In this document: positions 9,937-18,835 of the stretch, in pieces
Layout of the letters: each line of letters begins with the position of its first letter
Numbering within the stretch: the first letter of the stretch is position 1
Origin: Terriglobales bacterium
Lineage (GTDB): Bacteria > Acidobacteriota > Terriglobia > Terriglobales > Acidobacteriaceae
Direction: 5' to 3'
Length of the DNA: 64,000 bases
Assembly (NCBI GenBank): GCA_035567895.1
Contig: DATMPC010000060.1
Location: 1-64,000, forward strand
Program-made: the position numbers and the translations under genes
The notes under the pieces: generated by a model
Seen by the model: the letters and a program-made list of their open reading frames with translations, nothing else
Told to the model about the DNA's origin: nothing
Database searches by the model: none

Positions 9937-10152
9937 ATGGCAGAGAAAAAGACTAGCTCTCAGAAGTCAGGGGCAAAGGGAACGGTGCGTATCCGCTGGG
10001 TGCGGTCGTACATTGCCTCTCCGGTGAAACACAAGAAAATTGTCAAAGGTCTTGGATTCACGAGGCTGAATCAAATCGTTGTGCGCGAAGACACGCCTTC
10101 GATCCGCGGCATGGTGAAGAAGATCCCGCACCTGCTCGAGTTTGTGCAGTAG
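9937..10152 (+). CDS. rpmD: 50S ribosomal protein L30
   Basis: 71 residues from ATG 9937. The core VRIRWVRSYIASPVKHKKIVKGLGF and the closing DTPSIRGMVKKIPHLLEF are diagnostic of bacterial L30. A short Lys/Ser-rich N-terminal arm of ~17 residues precedes the core. It has the standard position between rpsE and rplO. Confidence 0.95.
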   Translation: MAEKKTSSQKSGAKGTVRIRWVRSYIASPVKHKKIVKGLGFTRLNQIVVREDTPSIRGMVKKIPHLLEFVQ

Positions 10153-10165
10153 CCAGCAGCAACGT

Positions 10166-10189
10166 AGAGACTCAGCATGCTGCGTCTCT
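10166..10189. repeat. 24-bp palindrome (AGAGACTCAGCA/TGCTGCGTCTCT)
   Basis: A near-perfect palindrome 13 bases after the rpmD stop. Sister copies at 15026, 56800 and 60998 also sit a few bases after stop codons. It could form a cruciform or RNA hairpin; there is no T-run, so it is not a standard terminator. Confidence 0.75.
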
Positions 10190-10210
10190 ACCATGCAGTA
10201 AGAGAACACT

Positions 10211-10654
10211 ATGAACCTTTCCAATTTGCGAGCGCCTAAAAAGGCGAATTCGAACAAGAAGCGTGTCGGACGCGGTATGGGTTCGGGCATGGGCAAAACC
10301 TCAACCCGCGGACACAAAGGGCAGCGCTCCCGCTCCGGCTCGCGCATGATGCGAGGCTTTGAAGGCGGTCAGATGCCGTTGCACCGTCGCCTGCCGAAGC
10401 GTGGATTCACTAACATATTTAGGACTGAGTACACGATACTGAGTATCGACCGAATCGCCTCATTAGGCGAAGGCGATGTGACCCTCGATACTCTCGTCAA
10501 AGCCGGTCTCGCGAAGAACGGAGACTTGGTAAAAGTTCTCGGCGACGGAGAGCTCAAGAAGAAAGTCAACGTGCAGGCTCATAAGTTCTCCAAGTCTGCG
10601 CAGGAAAAGATCACCAAGGCCGGCGGCAAGGCGGAAGTCATCGGCGCTGCTTAA
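10211..10654 (+). CDS. rplO: 50S ribosomal protein L15
   Basis: A 147-residue L15. The Gly/Arg/Lys-rich N-terminal arm (KKRVGRGMGSGMGKTSTRGHKGQ) and the EGGQMPLHRRLPKRGF motif are definitive. L15 is a late 50S assembly protein. It immediately precedes secY, as in most bacterial spc operons. Confidence 0.97.
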   Translation: MNLSNLRAPKKANSNKKRVGRGMGSGMGKTSTRGHKGQRSRSGSRMMRGFEGGQMPLHRRLPKRGFTNIFRTEYTILSIDRIASLGEGDVTLDTLVKAGLAKNGDLVKVLGDGELKKKVNVQAHKFSKSAQEKITKAGGKAEVIGAA

Positions 10655-10669
10655 GAATGTTGGTCCTCT

Positions 10670-12061
10670 ATGTTTGAGAAGTTAGCGAACATCTTTCGCG
10701 TTCCTGATCTTCGGACGCGCGTTCTATTCACTCTGGCGATGCTGGCGGTGTATCGCCTAGGTGGTCACATTCCTACGCCTGGCATTAACGCGGACGTGCT
10801 GTCCCAGTTCTTCGATCAGCAGCGTGGGTCGATGTTGGGTTTCGTGGATCTGTTCAGCGGTGGCAACCTGAAGCGCCTGACTGTTTTTGCGCTGGGAATC
10901 ATGCCGTACATCACGGCGTCGATCATTCTCCAGTTGCTGACGGTTGTGTACGAGCCATTAGCGAAACTGCAGAAGGAAGGCGAGCTGGGACGCAAGAAGA
11001 TCACGCAGTGGACTCGCTACCTCACAGTTGTGCTGGGTGCCCTGCAGTCGTTTGGTATCGCTGTGACTCTTCAGAAGAACTCTGGTGGAGTGCAGTTTGT
11101 GACGAATCCCGGCATCGGCTTCGTGCTGATGACCGTGATTACGCTGACAGCCGGAACCGCCTTCATTATGTGGCTGGGTGAGCAGATTACCGAGCGCGGA
11201 ATCGGCAATGGAATGTCGCTCCTGATCTTTGCCGGAATTGTTGTGGGTCTGCCTCGCGGAATTGCTGAGCTCTACGAGAAGGTAAAGACCCAAGCCTGGG
11301 GCGGATTTACCGTGCCGGCGATGGTGCTGTTGATGGTCGTAATGATCGTTGTCGTCGCGTTCATCGTCTTCGTTGAGCGTAGCGAGCGGCGCATTCCCGT
11401 GCAGTACGCGAAGCGCATTGTCGGACGGAAGATGATGGGCGGCCAGAGTACATATATGCCCTTCCGCGTCAATGCGGGTGGGGTGATGCCGGTCATCTTC
11501 GCATCGTCGATCCTGAGCGCGCCGCTATTTTTCGCTCAATACTTCAAGAACACTAAGGGCATCGGCTGGATCTTCGACTCGCTGCGGGGCGGGGAGCCTC
11601 TGTACGAGTTCCTCTACGTTATCGGCATCATTTTCTTTGCGTACTTCTACGTTTCGATCATCTTCGATCCGGCACGCGTGGCTGACGACATGCGCCGGTA
11701 CGGCGGGTTCATCCCTGGCATTCGTCCTGGAAAACGAACGCAAGAGTATGTAAACAGCATTCTTACGCGGCTAACGCTCGTAGGAGGGCTTTACCTCTGC
11801 GTGGTGTCCATCATCCCGCAGTGGATGATTGGCGGTATTCACTTGAACCATCTCCCGGGCGTTTTAGGGAACTTCTTTGAGCGGTTCCCGACGTGGTTTA
11901 CCAACGGCCTAGGCGTCACGTTTTACTTCGGCGGAACCTCGTTGCTGATCGTCGTTGGAGTCGCGATGGATACCGTCAATCAGGTTGAAGCGCAACTAGT
12001 AATGCGCCACTACGAGGGTTTTACTCCCAAGAGTGGCCGGATTCGCGGTCGCCGTTGGTAG
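10670..12061 (+). CDS. secY: Protein translocase subunit SecY
   Basis: A 463-residue integral membrane protein with about ten hydrophobic segments. It forms the SecYEG channel for Sec-dependent export and membrane insertion. Recognisable features are VYRLGGHIPTPGIN in the first segment and plug region, the cytoplasmic RRIPVQYAKR loop, and RPGKRTQEYVNSILTRLT in the late cytoplasmic loop that contacts SecA and ribosomes. It is 15 bp downstream of rplO. adk, frequently next, is missing here. Confidence 0.98.
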   Translation: MFEKLANIFRVPDLRTRVLFTLAMLAVYRLGGHIPTPGINADVLSQFFDQQRGSMLGFVDLFSGGNLKRLTVFALGIMPYITASIILQLLTVVYEPLAKLQKEGELGRKKITQWTRYLTVVLGALQSFGIAVTLQKNSGGVQFVTNPGIGFVLMTVITLTAGTAFIMWLGEQITERGIGNGMSLLIFAGIVVGLPRGIAELYEKVKTQAWGGFTVPAMVLLMVVMIVVVAFIVFVERSERRIPVQYAKRIVGRKMMGGQSTYMPFRVNAGGVMPVIFASSILSAPLFFAQYFKNTKGIGWIFDSLRGGEPLYEFLYVIGIIFFAYFYVSIIFDPARVADDMRRYGGFIPGIRPGKRTQEYVNSILTRLTLVGGLYLCVVSIIPQWMIGGIHLNHLPGVLGNFFERFPTWFTNGLGVTFYFGGTSLLIVVGVAMDTVNQVEAQLVMRHYEGFTPKSGRIRGRRW

Positions 12062-12085
12062 CTAAGTACGTAGGAATGCCGATGG

Positions 12086-12114
12086 TTGAGGGCCTGATCG
12101 TAATCCGCTATAAT
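12086..12114 (+). promoter_or_regulatory. Sigma-70 promoter upstream of map
   Basis: TTGAGG (12086-12091), a 17-base spacer and a perfect TATAAT (12109-12114). Transcription would start near 12121, leaving a leader of about 135 nt before map. The element lies in the secY-map gap and would let map-infA-rpmJ-rpsM-rpsK-rpsD-rpoA-rplQ be expressed independently of the upstream ribosomal genes. Confidence 0.7.
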
Positions 12115-12257
12115 CAGGGATTGCAACGGCTCTCCGGACGTCGTCCTTGTCCCGCCCGCGGCAGCAACGTTCATCTCACGCCTAAAGGTTCCGATGCCGT
12201 TCTCCGAGGAGGAGACGAGCCTGCGCGGAATTCTGTGCTTTGCGAGAGTGTGGCCTG

Positions 12258-13010
12258 ATGGCCATCATGTGCAAGTCGGCTGGTGAGATTGAGAAAATGC
12301 GCCGTAGTGGGCGCATCGTCCGGCAGGTACTGGACGCCGCGGTAGCAGCAGTTAAGCCCGGCGTTACCACGATGGATCTTGAGGCGGTAGCTGCCGCCAA
12401 GATCGAGGAGTTGGGAGCTAAGCCGGCGTTCAAGGGTTACTACGATTATCCGTGCGTGCTGTGCACCTCGGTAAATCAGGAGATCGTTCACGGTATTCCC
12501 TCTGCGAAGCGGGTGCTGACGGAAGGTGACATCGTTTCGATCGACTGCGGTGTAGTTCTGGACGGGTACTACTCGGACTCAGCAGTTACAGTTCCGGTTG
12601 GCAATCATGTGAAACCGGAGATCAAGAAGCTGCTTGATGTGACCAAGGCTTCCCTGGAACGGGCGATTCAGACAGCGCGGATCGGAAGTACTGTCGGGGA
12701 CGTCGGCGCTGCAGTACAAGAGATGGTTGAAGCCAATGGCTTCAGCGTAGTTCGAGAATTCGTAGGACACGGGATCGGTACTCGGCTCCACGAAGAGCCG
12801 CAGGTTCCCAATTACGGAACCCGAGGGCACGGTCCTCGACTCCGTGAGGGAATGGTTCTGGCGATCGAGCCGATGGTGAATATTGGCAAGCCAGACACCA
12901 AGCTGCTCGACAATAAGTGGACTGCCGTAACTGTTGATGGAAGCTTGAGCGCCCATTTCGAGCACTCGGTAGCCGTGACAAAAGACGGACCAGTAGTTTT
13001 GACAGCATAG
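12258..13010 (+). CDS. map: Methionine aminopeptidase, type I
   Basis: About 250 residues from ATG 12258 (MAIMCKSAGEIEKMRRSG); a TTG at 12240 is less likely. It removes the initiator methionine from nascent proteins. The five metal ligands are visible: two Asp in IDCGVVLDGYYSDSAV, His in GHGIGTRLHEEP, Glu in AIEPMV and Glu in FEHSVAVT. No N-terminal zinc-finger extension is present, so it is class Ia. It is the first gene after the strong promoter in the secY-map gap and precedes infA, the usual order. Confidence 0.96.
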   Translation: MAIMCKSAGEIEKMRRSGRIVRQVLDAAVAAVKPGVTTMDLEAVAAAKIEELGAKPAFKGYYDYPCVLCTSVNQEIVHGIPSAKRVLTEGDIVSIDCGVVLDGYYSDSAVTVPVGNHVKPEIKKLLDVTKASLERAIQTARIGSTVGDVGAAVQEMVEANGFSVVREFVGHGIGTRLHEEPQVPNYGTRGHGPRLREGMVLAIEPMVNIGKPDTKLLDNKWTAVTVDGSLSAHFEHSVAVTKDGPVVLTA

Positions 13011-13035
13011 TTACAACTGAAGACTTAAGGATCGA

Positions 13036-13254
13036 TTGAGCAAAGAAGACGCGATTGAGGTAATGGCAGTGGTGCTTGAACCGCTGCCCAATGCAATGTT
13101 CCGGGTGGAGCTGGAGAACAAACATCAGGTTCTCGCTCATGTGTCCGGACGTATGCGCAAGAATTTCATCAAGATTTTGCCCGGTGACCGCGTAGCGGTG
13201 GAGCTTTCCCCCTACGACCTGAACCGAGGCCGAATCGTGTATCGATACAAATAA
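13036..13254 (+). CDS. infA: Translation initiation factor IF-1 (TTG start)
   Basis: 72 residues, exact family length. The OB-fold protein starts [22 protein letters not shown] and ends [12 protein letters not shown]. The only start that fits is TTG at 13036, preceded by a purine-rich AAGGATCGA; TTG initiation may keep expression moderate. IF-1 blocks the A site during initiation. rpmJ follows after 21 bp. Confidence 0.96.
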   Translation: MSKEDAIEVMAVVLEPLPNAMFRVELENKHQVLAHVSGRMRKNFIKILPGDRVAVELSPYDLNRGRIVYRYK

Positions 13255-13275
13255 CGGTTTAGGGTGCAGGGAGTC

Positions 13276-13389
13276 ATGAAAGTCAGAGCCTCAGTGAAGA
13301 AGATTTGCGATAAGTGCAAGGTCATCCACCGTCGTGGTGTGGTGCGTGTGATCTGCGAGAACTCCAAGCATAAGCAGCGGCAGGGATAA
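13276..13389 (+). CDS. rpmJ: 50S ribosomal protein L36
   Basis: A 37-residue protein read directly from the DNA: it starts [15 protein letters not shown] and ends [10 protein letters not shown]. The zinc-binding set is visible as Cys11 and Cys14 (ICDKC), Cys27 (VICEN) and His32. This is the normal L36 length. It sits in the standard infA-rpmJ-rpsM order; a GCAGGGAG site precedes the ATG. Confidence 0.96.
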
Positions 13390-13397
13390 GGAAACAT

Positions 13398-13784
13398 ATG
13401 GCACGCATTGCAGGCGTCGATCTTCCGCGCAACAAGCACGTGGTCATCGCGCTCACATACATCTACGGCATCGGCAATCCGCGTTCGGCGCGCATTCTGG
13501 CGGCGGCCAAGGTGGATCCGGACAAGAAGGTGCAGGACCTGAATGAGGATGAGGTGAACCGCATCCGCCAGGTGATCGAAAGCGAGGGCAACGTCGAAGG
13601 CGACCTTCGCAAAGACACCTCGATGCACATTAAGCGTCTGATCGAAATCGGCTCTTATCGCGGATTCCGTCACCGCCGTAATCTCCCGGTTCGCGGGCAA
13701 CGAACACACACCAACGCCCGCACCAGGAAAGGTCCGCGTAAGGGAACAGTGGCGAACAAGAAGAAAGCGGCGGCTAAGACATAA
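13398..13784 (+). CDS. rpsM: 30S ribosomal protein S13
   Basis: A 128-residue S13 starting [26 protein letters not shown]. The C-terminal basic tail includes [25 protein letters not shown], which contacts P-site tRNA. It forms bridges to L5 in the 50S subunit. rpsK starts 2 bp after the stop. Confidence 0.98.
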   Translation: MARIAGVDLPRNKHVVIALTYIYGIGNPRSARILAAAKVDPDKKVQDLNEDEVNRIRQVIESEGNVEGDLRKDTSMHIKRLIEIGSYRGFRHRRNLPVRGQRTHTNARTRKGPRKGTVANKKKAAAKT

Positions 13785-13786
13785 CC

Positions 13787-14224
13787 ATGGCGAAACCGGC
13801 AGCAACAACAGGCGGCGCTGCAGCAGCGCCCGAGAAAAAAGGCAAAAAGAAGCAGTTTAAGAAGAAAGAACGCAAGAATGTGCCGTTCGGCTTGGCGCAC
13901 ATTCAAGCCTCGTTCAACAACACGATCATCACCATCACCGACAACGAGGGGAAAGTAGTGTCCTGGAAGAGCTCCGGCTCGCTTGGCTTCCGCGGTTCCC
14001 GTAAGGGAACTCCGTTCGCGGCGCAACAAGCGGCGATGAACGCTGCCAATCAAGCGCGGGATCACGGCATGCGTTCCCTCGATGTTCGAGTCAGTGGTCC
14101 TGGATCGGGTCGAGAATCGGCGATCCGAGCCCTCGCAGCTGCGGGCTTGGAAGTACGCGTGATTCGCGATGTAACGCCGATTCCGCATAACGGATGCCGT
14201 CCGCCAAAGCGGCGGAGAGTTTAG
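13787..14224 (+). CDS. rpsK: 30S ribosomal protein S11
   Basis: 145 residues. The first ~28 are an extra Ala/Gly/Lys-rich arm before the conserved [21 protein letters not shown] core. The ending [19 protein letters not shown] is the universally conserved C-terminus. S11 lines the platform near the E site. Confidence 0.97.
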   Translation: MAKPAATTGGAAAAPEKKGKKKQFKKKERKNVPFGLAHIQASFNNTIITITDNEGKVVSWKSSGSLGFRGSRKGTPFAAQQAAMNAANQARDHGMRSLDVRVSGPGSGRESAIRALAAAGLEVRVIRDVTPIPHNGCRPPKRRRV

Positions 14225-14231
14225 TTTTTGC

Positions 14232-14316
14232 TGTCATTTCGAGCGTAGCGAGAAATCCCTACTCCCACGAAACGGGGTGGGTACAGTAGGGATTCCTCAC
14301 TACGTTCGGAATGACA
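14232..14316. repeat. Long hairpin TGTCATTTCGAGCGTAGCGAG ... CTACGTTCGGAATGACA
   Basis: An inverted repeat of about 32 bases per arm with a short GC-rich loop between rpsK and rpsD. The arm text (CATTTCGAGCGTAGCGAGAA) is a type of intergenic hairpin common in many unrelated bacteria. It would form a strong stem in the operon transcript and could protect or separate the rpsK and rpsD messages. Confidence 0.75.
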
Positions 14317-14386
14317 AAAAGAATGATCGGGAAGAAGGGCGCGCCGCCTGTAAACCGATCGCAATAACCCGATTCTTGGAGAATAA

Positions 14387-15016
14387 ATGGCACGATACAA
14401 AGGACCAGTTTGCCGCCTTTGCCGGCGCGAAGGCATGAAATTATTTCTGAAGGGCACCAAGTGTTTCAGCGACAAGTGCCCAATTGAGAAGCGTAACTTC
14501 GCTCCCGGACAGCATGGCAAGGACCGCAAGGCCAAAATCGTTGGCTATGGCTTGCAGCTCCGCGAGAAGCAGAAGGCCAAGCGCATCTACTTCACGCTCG
14601 AAAAGCAGTTTCGCAACTACTTTGAGAAGGCAGCGCGCGCTAAGGGCGTGACCGGCGAGAAGCTTCTGCAACAGCTTGAGCGACGGCTGGACAACGTCGT
14701 CTATCGCCTTGGTTTCGCGATTTCGCGTCGCCAGGCTCGCCAGTTGGTTCGTCACGGGCACGTGGCGGTGAACGGACGCAAAGTGAACATTCCTTCGTAC
14801 CAGGTTGCCGTCGGCGAAGAGATCGCAGTGCGCGATAACAGCAAGAAGATGACTGTGCTCGAGACCTCCAAGGAGTTCACCAGTCATCAGCCGGCAGTGA
14901 ATTGGCTGGAAGTGGATCGCGACAATTACAAAGGACGGGTAACTGCTCTGCCCAAGCGTGAAGACATCAATTTGCCGGTCAATGAACAGTTGATCGTGGA
15001 GTTGTATTCGAAGTAG
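14387..15016 (+). CDS. rpsD: 30S ribosomal protein S4, zinc-binding
   Basis: A 209-residue S4. Four cysteines near the N-terminus (VCRLCRR at 9 and 12, then KCFSDKC at 26 and 31) fit the zinc-containing form. The S4 RNA-binding domain is at [27 protein letters not shown] (split by position: residues ~100-125). S4 nucleates 30S assembly and can repress its own operon. A TTGGAGAA site precedes the ATG. Confidence 0.97.
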   Translation: MARYKGPVCRLCRREGMKLFLKGTKCFSDKCPIEKRNFAPGQHGKDRKAKIVGYGLQLREKQKAKRIYFTLEKQFRNYFEKAARAKGVTGEKLLQQLERRLDNVVYRLGFAISRRQARQLVRHGHVAVNGRKVNIPSYQVAVGEEIAVRDNSKKMTVLETSKEFTSHQPAVNWLEVDRDNYKGRVTALPKREDINLPVNEQLIVELYSK

Positions 15017-15025
15017 TGATTTGGT

Positions 15026-15049
15026 AGAGACGCAGCATGCTGCGTCTCT
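15026..15049. repeat. 24-bp perfect palindrome after rpsD
   Basis: AGAGACGCAGCA followed directly by its reverse complement, 10 bases past the rpsD stop. It is the same family as at 10166, 56800 and 60998. Confidence 0.85.
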
Positions 15050-15173
15050 GCGGAACGTAAACACCAATAAACACGAGAGGACAATCGGCGCGGCCGTTGC
15101 AAAATGCTTCGCGACGCTATTAGCCGCGCAGGAAACTTCAGCTCACTGAATTAAAGGAAAAGGACAAACGAAC

Positions 15174-16241
15174 ATGCTCTGGAAGGGATTTCAAAAACCG
15201 AAGCGGCTCGCCGCTGATACCGACACGCTCACCGATAAATACGGCAAGTTTTATGCCCAGCCGTTCGAGCGTGGTTTCGGAACCACAATTGGAAACGCGT
15301 TGCGACGCGTTCTGCTCTCTGCCATCGAAGGCGCCGCAATTACCGCGGTGCGAATTGAAGGGGTTCTACACGAATTCCAGTCAATTCCCGGTGTCGTGGA
15401 AGATGCCACCGACATCATCCTGAATGTGAAGCAGGTTCCATTCAAGCTGAACAGCGACAATCCCAAAGCGATCTACCTGAAGACCGACCAGCCAGGTGTG
15501 ATCACCTCCGGCATGATCGAAGCCGACGGCGACGTGGAGATCCTCGACAAGGATATCTACATCGCCACAGTGAGCGAAGGCGGAAAGCTCGATATGGAAA
15601 TGCGCCTGAAGCGTGGGCGCGGCTATGTTTCTGCAGACAAGAATTTCGACGAGGATCTCGGACTCGGATTCATTCCTATCGATTCCGTTCACTCGCCCGT
15701 CCGTAAGTGCAACTATACGGTGGAAGCGGCTCGTCTGGGACAGATCACGGACTACGACAAGCTCACGCTCGAAGTCTGGACCAACGGCGCGGTAGTGCCG
15801 GCCGATTCGATCGGTCTGGCGGCAAAGCTGGTGAAAGATCACATGAGCATCTTCATCAACTTTGAGGAAGAGCACGAGACTGAAGGAGCGGAAGATCGCA
15901 AGCCGGAGATCCGGAACGAGAACCTGAACCGCTCGGTCGAGGAACTAGAGCTGTCCGTTCGCAGCTACAACTGCCTGAAAAACGCGAATATTCAGACCAT
16001 CGGCGAACTGGTTCAGAAGTCTGAAGCCGAAATGCTGAAGACCAAGAACTTCGGGCGCAAATCGTTGAACGAGATCAAAGAGATCCTTGCTCAGATGGGT
16101 CTCAGTCTGGGAATGAAGATCGACGAACACGGAAACGCAGTCCCAGGACCAACCAGTCAGGCGCCGGCGGCTGTATTGGCGGGTGCATATTCGACTCCCG
16201 AAGACGACCTCGACGACGAAGAGCCAGCGGGCGGGTTCTAA
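15174..16241 (+). CDS. rpoA: DNA-directed RNA polymerase subunit alpha
   Basis: 355 residues. The N-terminal domain dimerises and starts assembly of the polymerase; it carries [27 protein letters not shown]. The C-terminal domain, from about residue 250, has [19 protein letters not shown] and [17 protein letters not shown], which bind UP elements and activators. A further acidic tail of ~35 residues closes the protein. It lies between rpsD and rplQ as usual. Confidence 0.98.
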   Translation: MLWKGFQKPKRLAADTDTLTDKYGKFYAQPFERGFGTTIGNALRRVLLSAIEGAAITAVRIEGVLHEFQSIPGVVEDATDIILNVKQVPFKLNSDNPKAIYLKTDQPGVITSGMIEADGDVEILDKDIYIATVSEGGKLDMEMRLKRGRGYVSADKNFDEDLGLGFIPIDSVHSPVRKCNYTVEAARLGQITDYDKLTLEVWTNGAVVPADSIGLAAKLVKDHMSIFINFEEEHETEGAEDRKPEIRNENLNRSVEELELSVRSYNCLKNANIQTIGELVQKSEAEMLKTKNFGRKSLNEIKEILAQMGLSLGMKIDEHGNAVPGPTSQAPAAVLAGAYSTPEDDLDDEEPAGGF

Positions 16242-16244
16242 ACA

Positions 16245-16320
16245 GGCTTTCGGCAATCGGCGCTCGGCCTGAACACTTCATCGGCCGAACGCTGAGAGCC
16301 GACAGCGGAGTGCCAAATCA
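16245..16320. repeat. rpoA-rplQ spacer inverted repeat
   Basis: Left arm GGCTTTCGGCAATCGGCGCTCGGC and right arm GGCCGAACGCTGAGAGCCGACAGCGGAGTGCC (given in parts) can pair. Related to the rpsN-rpsH spacer element. Confidence 0.5.
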
Positions 16321-16377
16321 AATGTAAGAGCGCGCGAGATAGCCGTGCGCCGATTAATGAGTTAGGAATAGACGACC

Positions 16378-16881
16378 ATGCGTCACCTGAAAGCAACCTG
16401 GAAACTAGGACGTAACACCAGCCACCGTCGCGCGCTGCTGCGCAACCTGGTGAGTTCTCTCATTCTCGAAGAGCGTATTGAAACTACTGTGGCAAAAGCC
16501 AAAGCCATGCGCCCTCACGTCGAGAAGATGATCACCTTTGGCAAACGCGGCGATGTTGCCGCTCGCAGACTCGCGGCGTCCTTTCTCACCTCCCGCGAAG
16601 CTGTCGACCGACTCTTCAGCGAAGTCGGACCGCGATATGGCGATCGTAACGGCGGCTATCTCCGAATTGTTCGGACGGGATTCCGTAAAGGCGATGGCGG
16701 GGAAAAGGCGTTCATTGAGCTCATCGGTTCGGAGAAGATTCTCGACGAGCGTCGCGAAAAGCGTTCTGAATTGCGCGCCAAGCGCCGCGAGGAAGTTGAG
16801 AAGGCGATGCAGGAACAGCAGGCTAACCTCGAAGCTAGCGGTGGTCCTGCGGCAGGCGAGGGTGAAAGCAAGTCCGAATAA
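16378..16881 (+). CDS. rplQ: 50S ribosomal protein L17
   Basis: 167 residues; the first ~120 are a standard L17 (MRHLKATWKLGRNTSHRRALLRNL and the RIVRTGFRKGDGGEKAFIEL core). The remaining ~45 residues form a charged coiled-coil-like Arg/Glu tail ending GGPAAGEGESKSE. It is the last gene of the ribosomal run and is followed by a terminator hairpin. Confidence 0.97.
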   Translation: MRHLKATWKLGRNTSHRRALLRNLVSSLILEERIETTVAKAKAMRPHVEKMITFGKRGDVAARRLAASFLTSREAVDRLFSEVGPRYGDRNGGYLRIVRTGFRKGDGGEKAFIELIGSEKILDERREKRSELRAKRREEVEKAMQEQQANLEASGGPAAGEGESKSE

Positions 16882-16901
16882 GTCGAGAAATGTTGCATTG
16901 A

Positions 16902-16934
16902 GGCGCGGATACATTCCGCGCCATTTCCTTTTAC
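16902..16934 (+). terminator. Rho-independent terminator of the ribosomal superoperon
   Basis: A 7-bp GC stem GGCGCGG/CCGCGCC with a 7-base loop, followed by a T-rich ATTTCCTTTT run. It begins 20 bases after the rplQ stop. Confidence 0.8.
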
Positions 16935-17036
16935 GGCTTTTCGGCTCGTCTTCCCCGCCAATAATTGTTGGGCAACCCGACACACTCCCAGAAGAGTTTA
17001 TGCGACAATGCTCGCCGCACTTCGGGAGCCGAACAT

Positions 17037-17282
17037 ATGTGCATGTTGTGCGAGCTGCAGTTGTTCAACGATCATCAGGCGCTTGAGCGCGAGTTCTACG
17101 ATGTTTGCCCAAAATGCAAAAAGTTCCCGGCGGACGCCTCCGGCCACGAGTGCTATCACTGCTTCAGCGTCGGCGGCATTGTCGATGAGTGCCCGAAGTG
17201 CAATGGCAAACCTTGGAGTGAAGAGTTTTTCGCGGCCAGACACGAAATTGAGGGCGACGAGAAAGATCCCCTCCCATTCTAG
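17037..17282 (+). CDS. Small zinc-ribbon protein, function unknown
   Basis: 81 residues from ATG 17037, which has a GGGAG site ~8 bases upstream; longer starts lack one. Four CxxC pairs are visible: CMLC, CPKC, CYHC and CPKC. That pattern suggests two zinc ribbons, a rubredoxin-like or DksA-like small fold, but I do not recognise the family. It sits just after the ribosomal terminator and converges on the membrane methyltransferase-like gene. Confidence 0.7.
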   Translation: MCMLCELQLFNDHQALEREFYDVCPKCKKFPADASGHECYHCFSVGGIVDECPKCNGKPWSEEFFAARHEIEGDEKDPLPF

Positions 17283-17288
17283 GAATTT

Positions 17289-17822
17289 TCACCTCGTAGC
17301 GACGGCTTGCTGTTGAGAGTGTTCCCAAGCCCTCGTTCGCGGAATCCACCGCCGCACATTCTTGCAGTACTCCAGATACTCCGCGCCAAATTTGTCGCGA
17401 AGCGTAGGTTCTTCGTAGAAGAAGACGAAAAGATTCACCAGGACGATGATTGCGAGCGCATATCCCACCAACACGCCAGAGAACTCGGCAAAGAGAACCC
17501 CGCAGCCAAGCAAGACAAGCCCAGCCCCGAGGTACATAGGATTGCGGACATAGCGGTAGGGCCCGCTGATCACCAGATGTCGCGGCGCGTCAAAAGGGGC
17601 CGGAGTACCTTTTCCCACGACGAAAAAATTCACAAAGCAGCTAATTGCGATGATTGCGCCCGGGACGAGCAGAAGAAGGCCGAACCAACGAGCTGGGTGC
17701 TGGGACGGAAACTCCGTCGAGCTTCGAATATTTAACCATTGAGGCATCAACCATAGCCACAACAGCATAAAGCCGCTTATGTACAAAGCGCTGCGAAGAG
17801 CGAGGAATATCCGCTGGCCCAT
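17289..17822 (-). CDS. Isoprenylcysteine carboxyl methyltransferase-like membrane protein
   Basis: 177 residues with about four hydrophobic segments. GPYRYVRNPMYLG at residues ~90-102 and the downstream EEPTLRDKFGAEYLEYCKNVRRWIPR are the family motif of ICMT/phospholipid methyltransferase-type (NnrU/PEMT-like) enzymes, which bind S-adenosylmethionine. The substrate in bacteria is usually unknown. It reads toward the zinc-ribbon gene and shares no operon with neighbours. Confidence 0.85.
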   Translation of the reverse strand: MGQRIFLALRSALYISGFMLLWLWLMPQWLNIRSSTEFPSQHPARWFGLLLLVPGAIIAISCFVNFFVVGKGTPAPFDAPRHLVISGPYRYVRNPMYLGAGLVLLGCGVLFAEFSGVLVGYALAIIVLVNLFVFFYEEPTLRDKFGAEYLEYCKNVRRWIPRTRAWEHSQQQAVATR

Positions 17823-17922
17823 GATGCACCTCGGATTCTTGCCGCCAGGAGTATAGCGTCGAGAAGACGTTTACTCTAGCATTGCGAGCTATATTTCGGA
17901 CCATCCCAGGTTGGAGAAGAAA

Positions 17923-18579
17923 GTGACAGAGCAGAGTCATGAGAAAACCATCAGCACAGTGATTGCTGAGCGACGCTCCACGCCGCGTTTCGCGCCGACA
18001 CCGGTTGCGGAGGAGGATCTTAAGCGGATTGTTACGGCTGGGTTGGAGTCGCCCAGCGGCTACAACCTGCAGCCCTGGAGGTTCGTGGTCGTCCAAAGTC
18101 CTGAACTGCGCCGCAAGTTACGGGCAGCTTCTCACGAGCAGCCGAAAATCGAGCAGGCGCCCGTAGTGATCGTTGCCCTCGGCGATCCGGAAGGTTGGCG
18201 TGAGGGGGATCTCGACGCGATGATTCGAATCGGCGCGCAGCATGGGTACTCGCACCCGTCGAAGTCAGGCGAGATGCGCCAGATGATTTCCACGTACTTC
18301 AGCGAGCACAAGAACATTCCCATGTGGCTAAACCGCCAGGTAATGATCGCGCTCACAACTATGATGCTGATGGCTGAAGCGCTAGGATACGACACCGCGT
18401 TGATGGAGGGTTTTGAGGATGGCAAGGTAAGGGAAGCCATAAGTGCCCCCGAACGCATGGAAGTTATATGCCTGCTCGCGATTGGTCATCGCCAAGGAGA
18501 GGACAAGCGTTACGGCGGTCGATTTCCCGCAGACCGCGTCGTCTTTGCGGAAAGCTTCGGGCGTCCCTTCCCGCTCTAG
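17923..18579 (+). CDS. Nitroreductase family protein
   Basis: 218 residues from GTG 17923, which has a GGAGA site just upstream; a TTG at 17911 would overlap that site. The FMN-binding signature RRSTPRFAPTPV and the SPSGYNLQPWRFVVV segment identify an NAD(P)H:FMN nitroreductase fold. The C-terminal end is PAERMEVICLLAIGH-like, with the usual GYDTALMEGF helix. The natural substrate cannot be told from sequence. The gene appears to be single. Confidence 0.88.
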   Translation: MTEQSHEKTISTVIAERRSTPRFAPTPVAEEDLKRIVTAGLESPSGYNLQPWRFVVVQSPELRRKLRAASHEQPKIEQAPVVIVALGDPEGWREGDLDAMIRIGAQHGYSHPSKSGEMRQMISTYFSEHKNIPMWLNRQVMIALTTMMLMAEALGYDTALMEGFEDGKVREAISAPERMEVICLLAIGHRQGEDKRYGGRFPADRVVFAESFGRPFPL

Positions 18580-18835
18580 CTGGAATTTGCCGTGGAATGA
18601 CGTTCGTCGGTGTCCCGCCTCTGCTACCCCGGTATTAGGTTGGAAATGTCATCCCCGCAGTCAAAATATCCCGGAGCTCGGTTAAAACAGGTGAAACGCC
18701 TTGAATTGGTTCTCATTTCTCTTAGCTGCTACTGCATTATTTACCACCAGTCTGAGTCTCTAAATCGTGAGAACATGAAGGTCGTTTGCACCTGCTTTTG
18801 CGCAGCAAGGGGCGGACGACGAGCGAACGATATTC

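Noticed and set aside
10816-11743. Antisense open frames within secY
   Set aside because: Shadow frames of a well-conserved membrane protein.
12055-12258. 67-codon open frame in the secY-map gap
   Set aside because: Overlaps a near-consensus promoter and has no homology signal I can recognise; more likely leader DNA.
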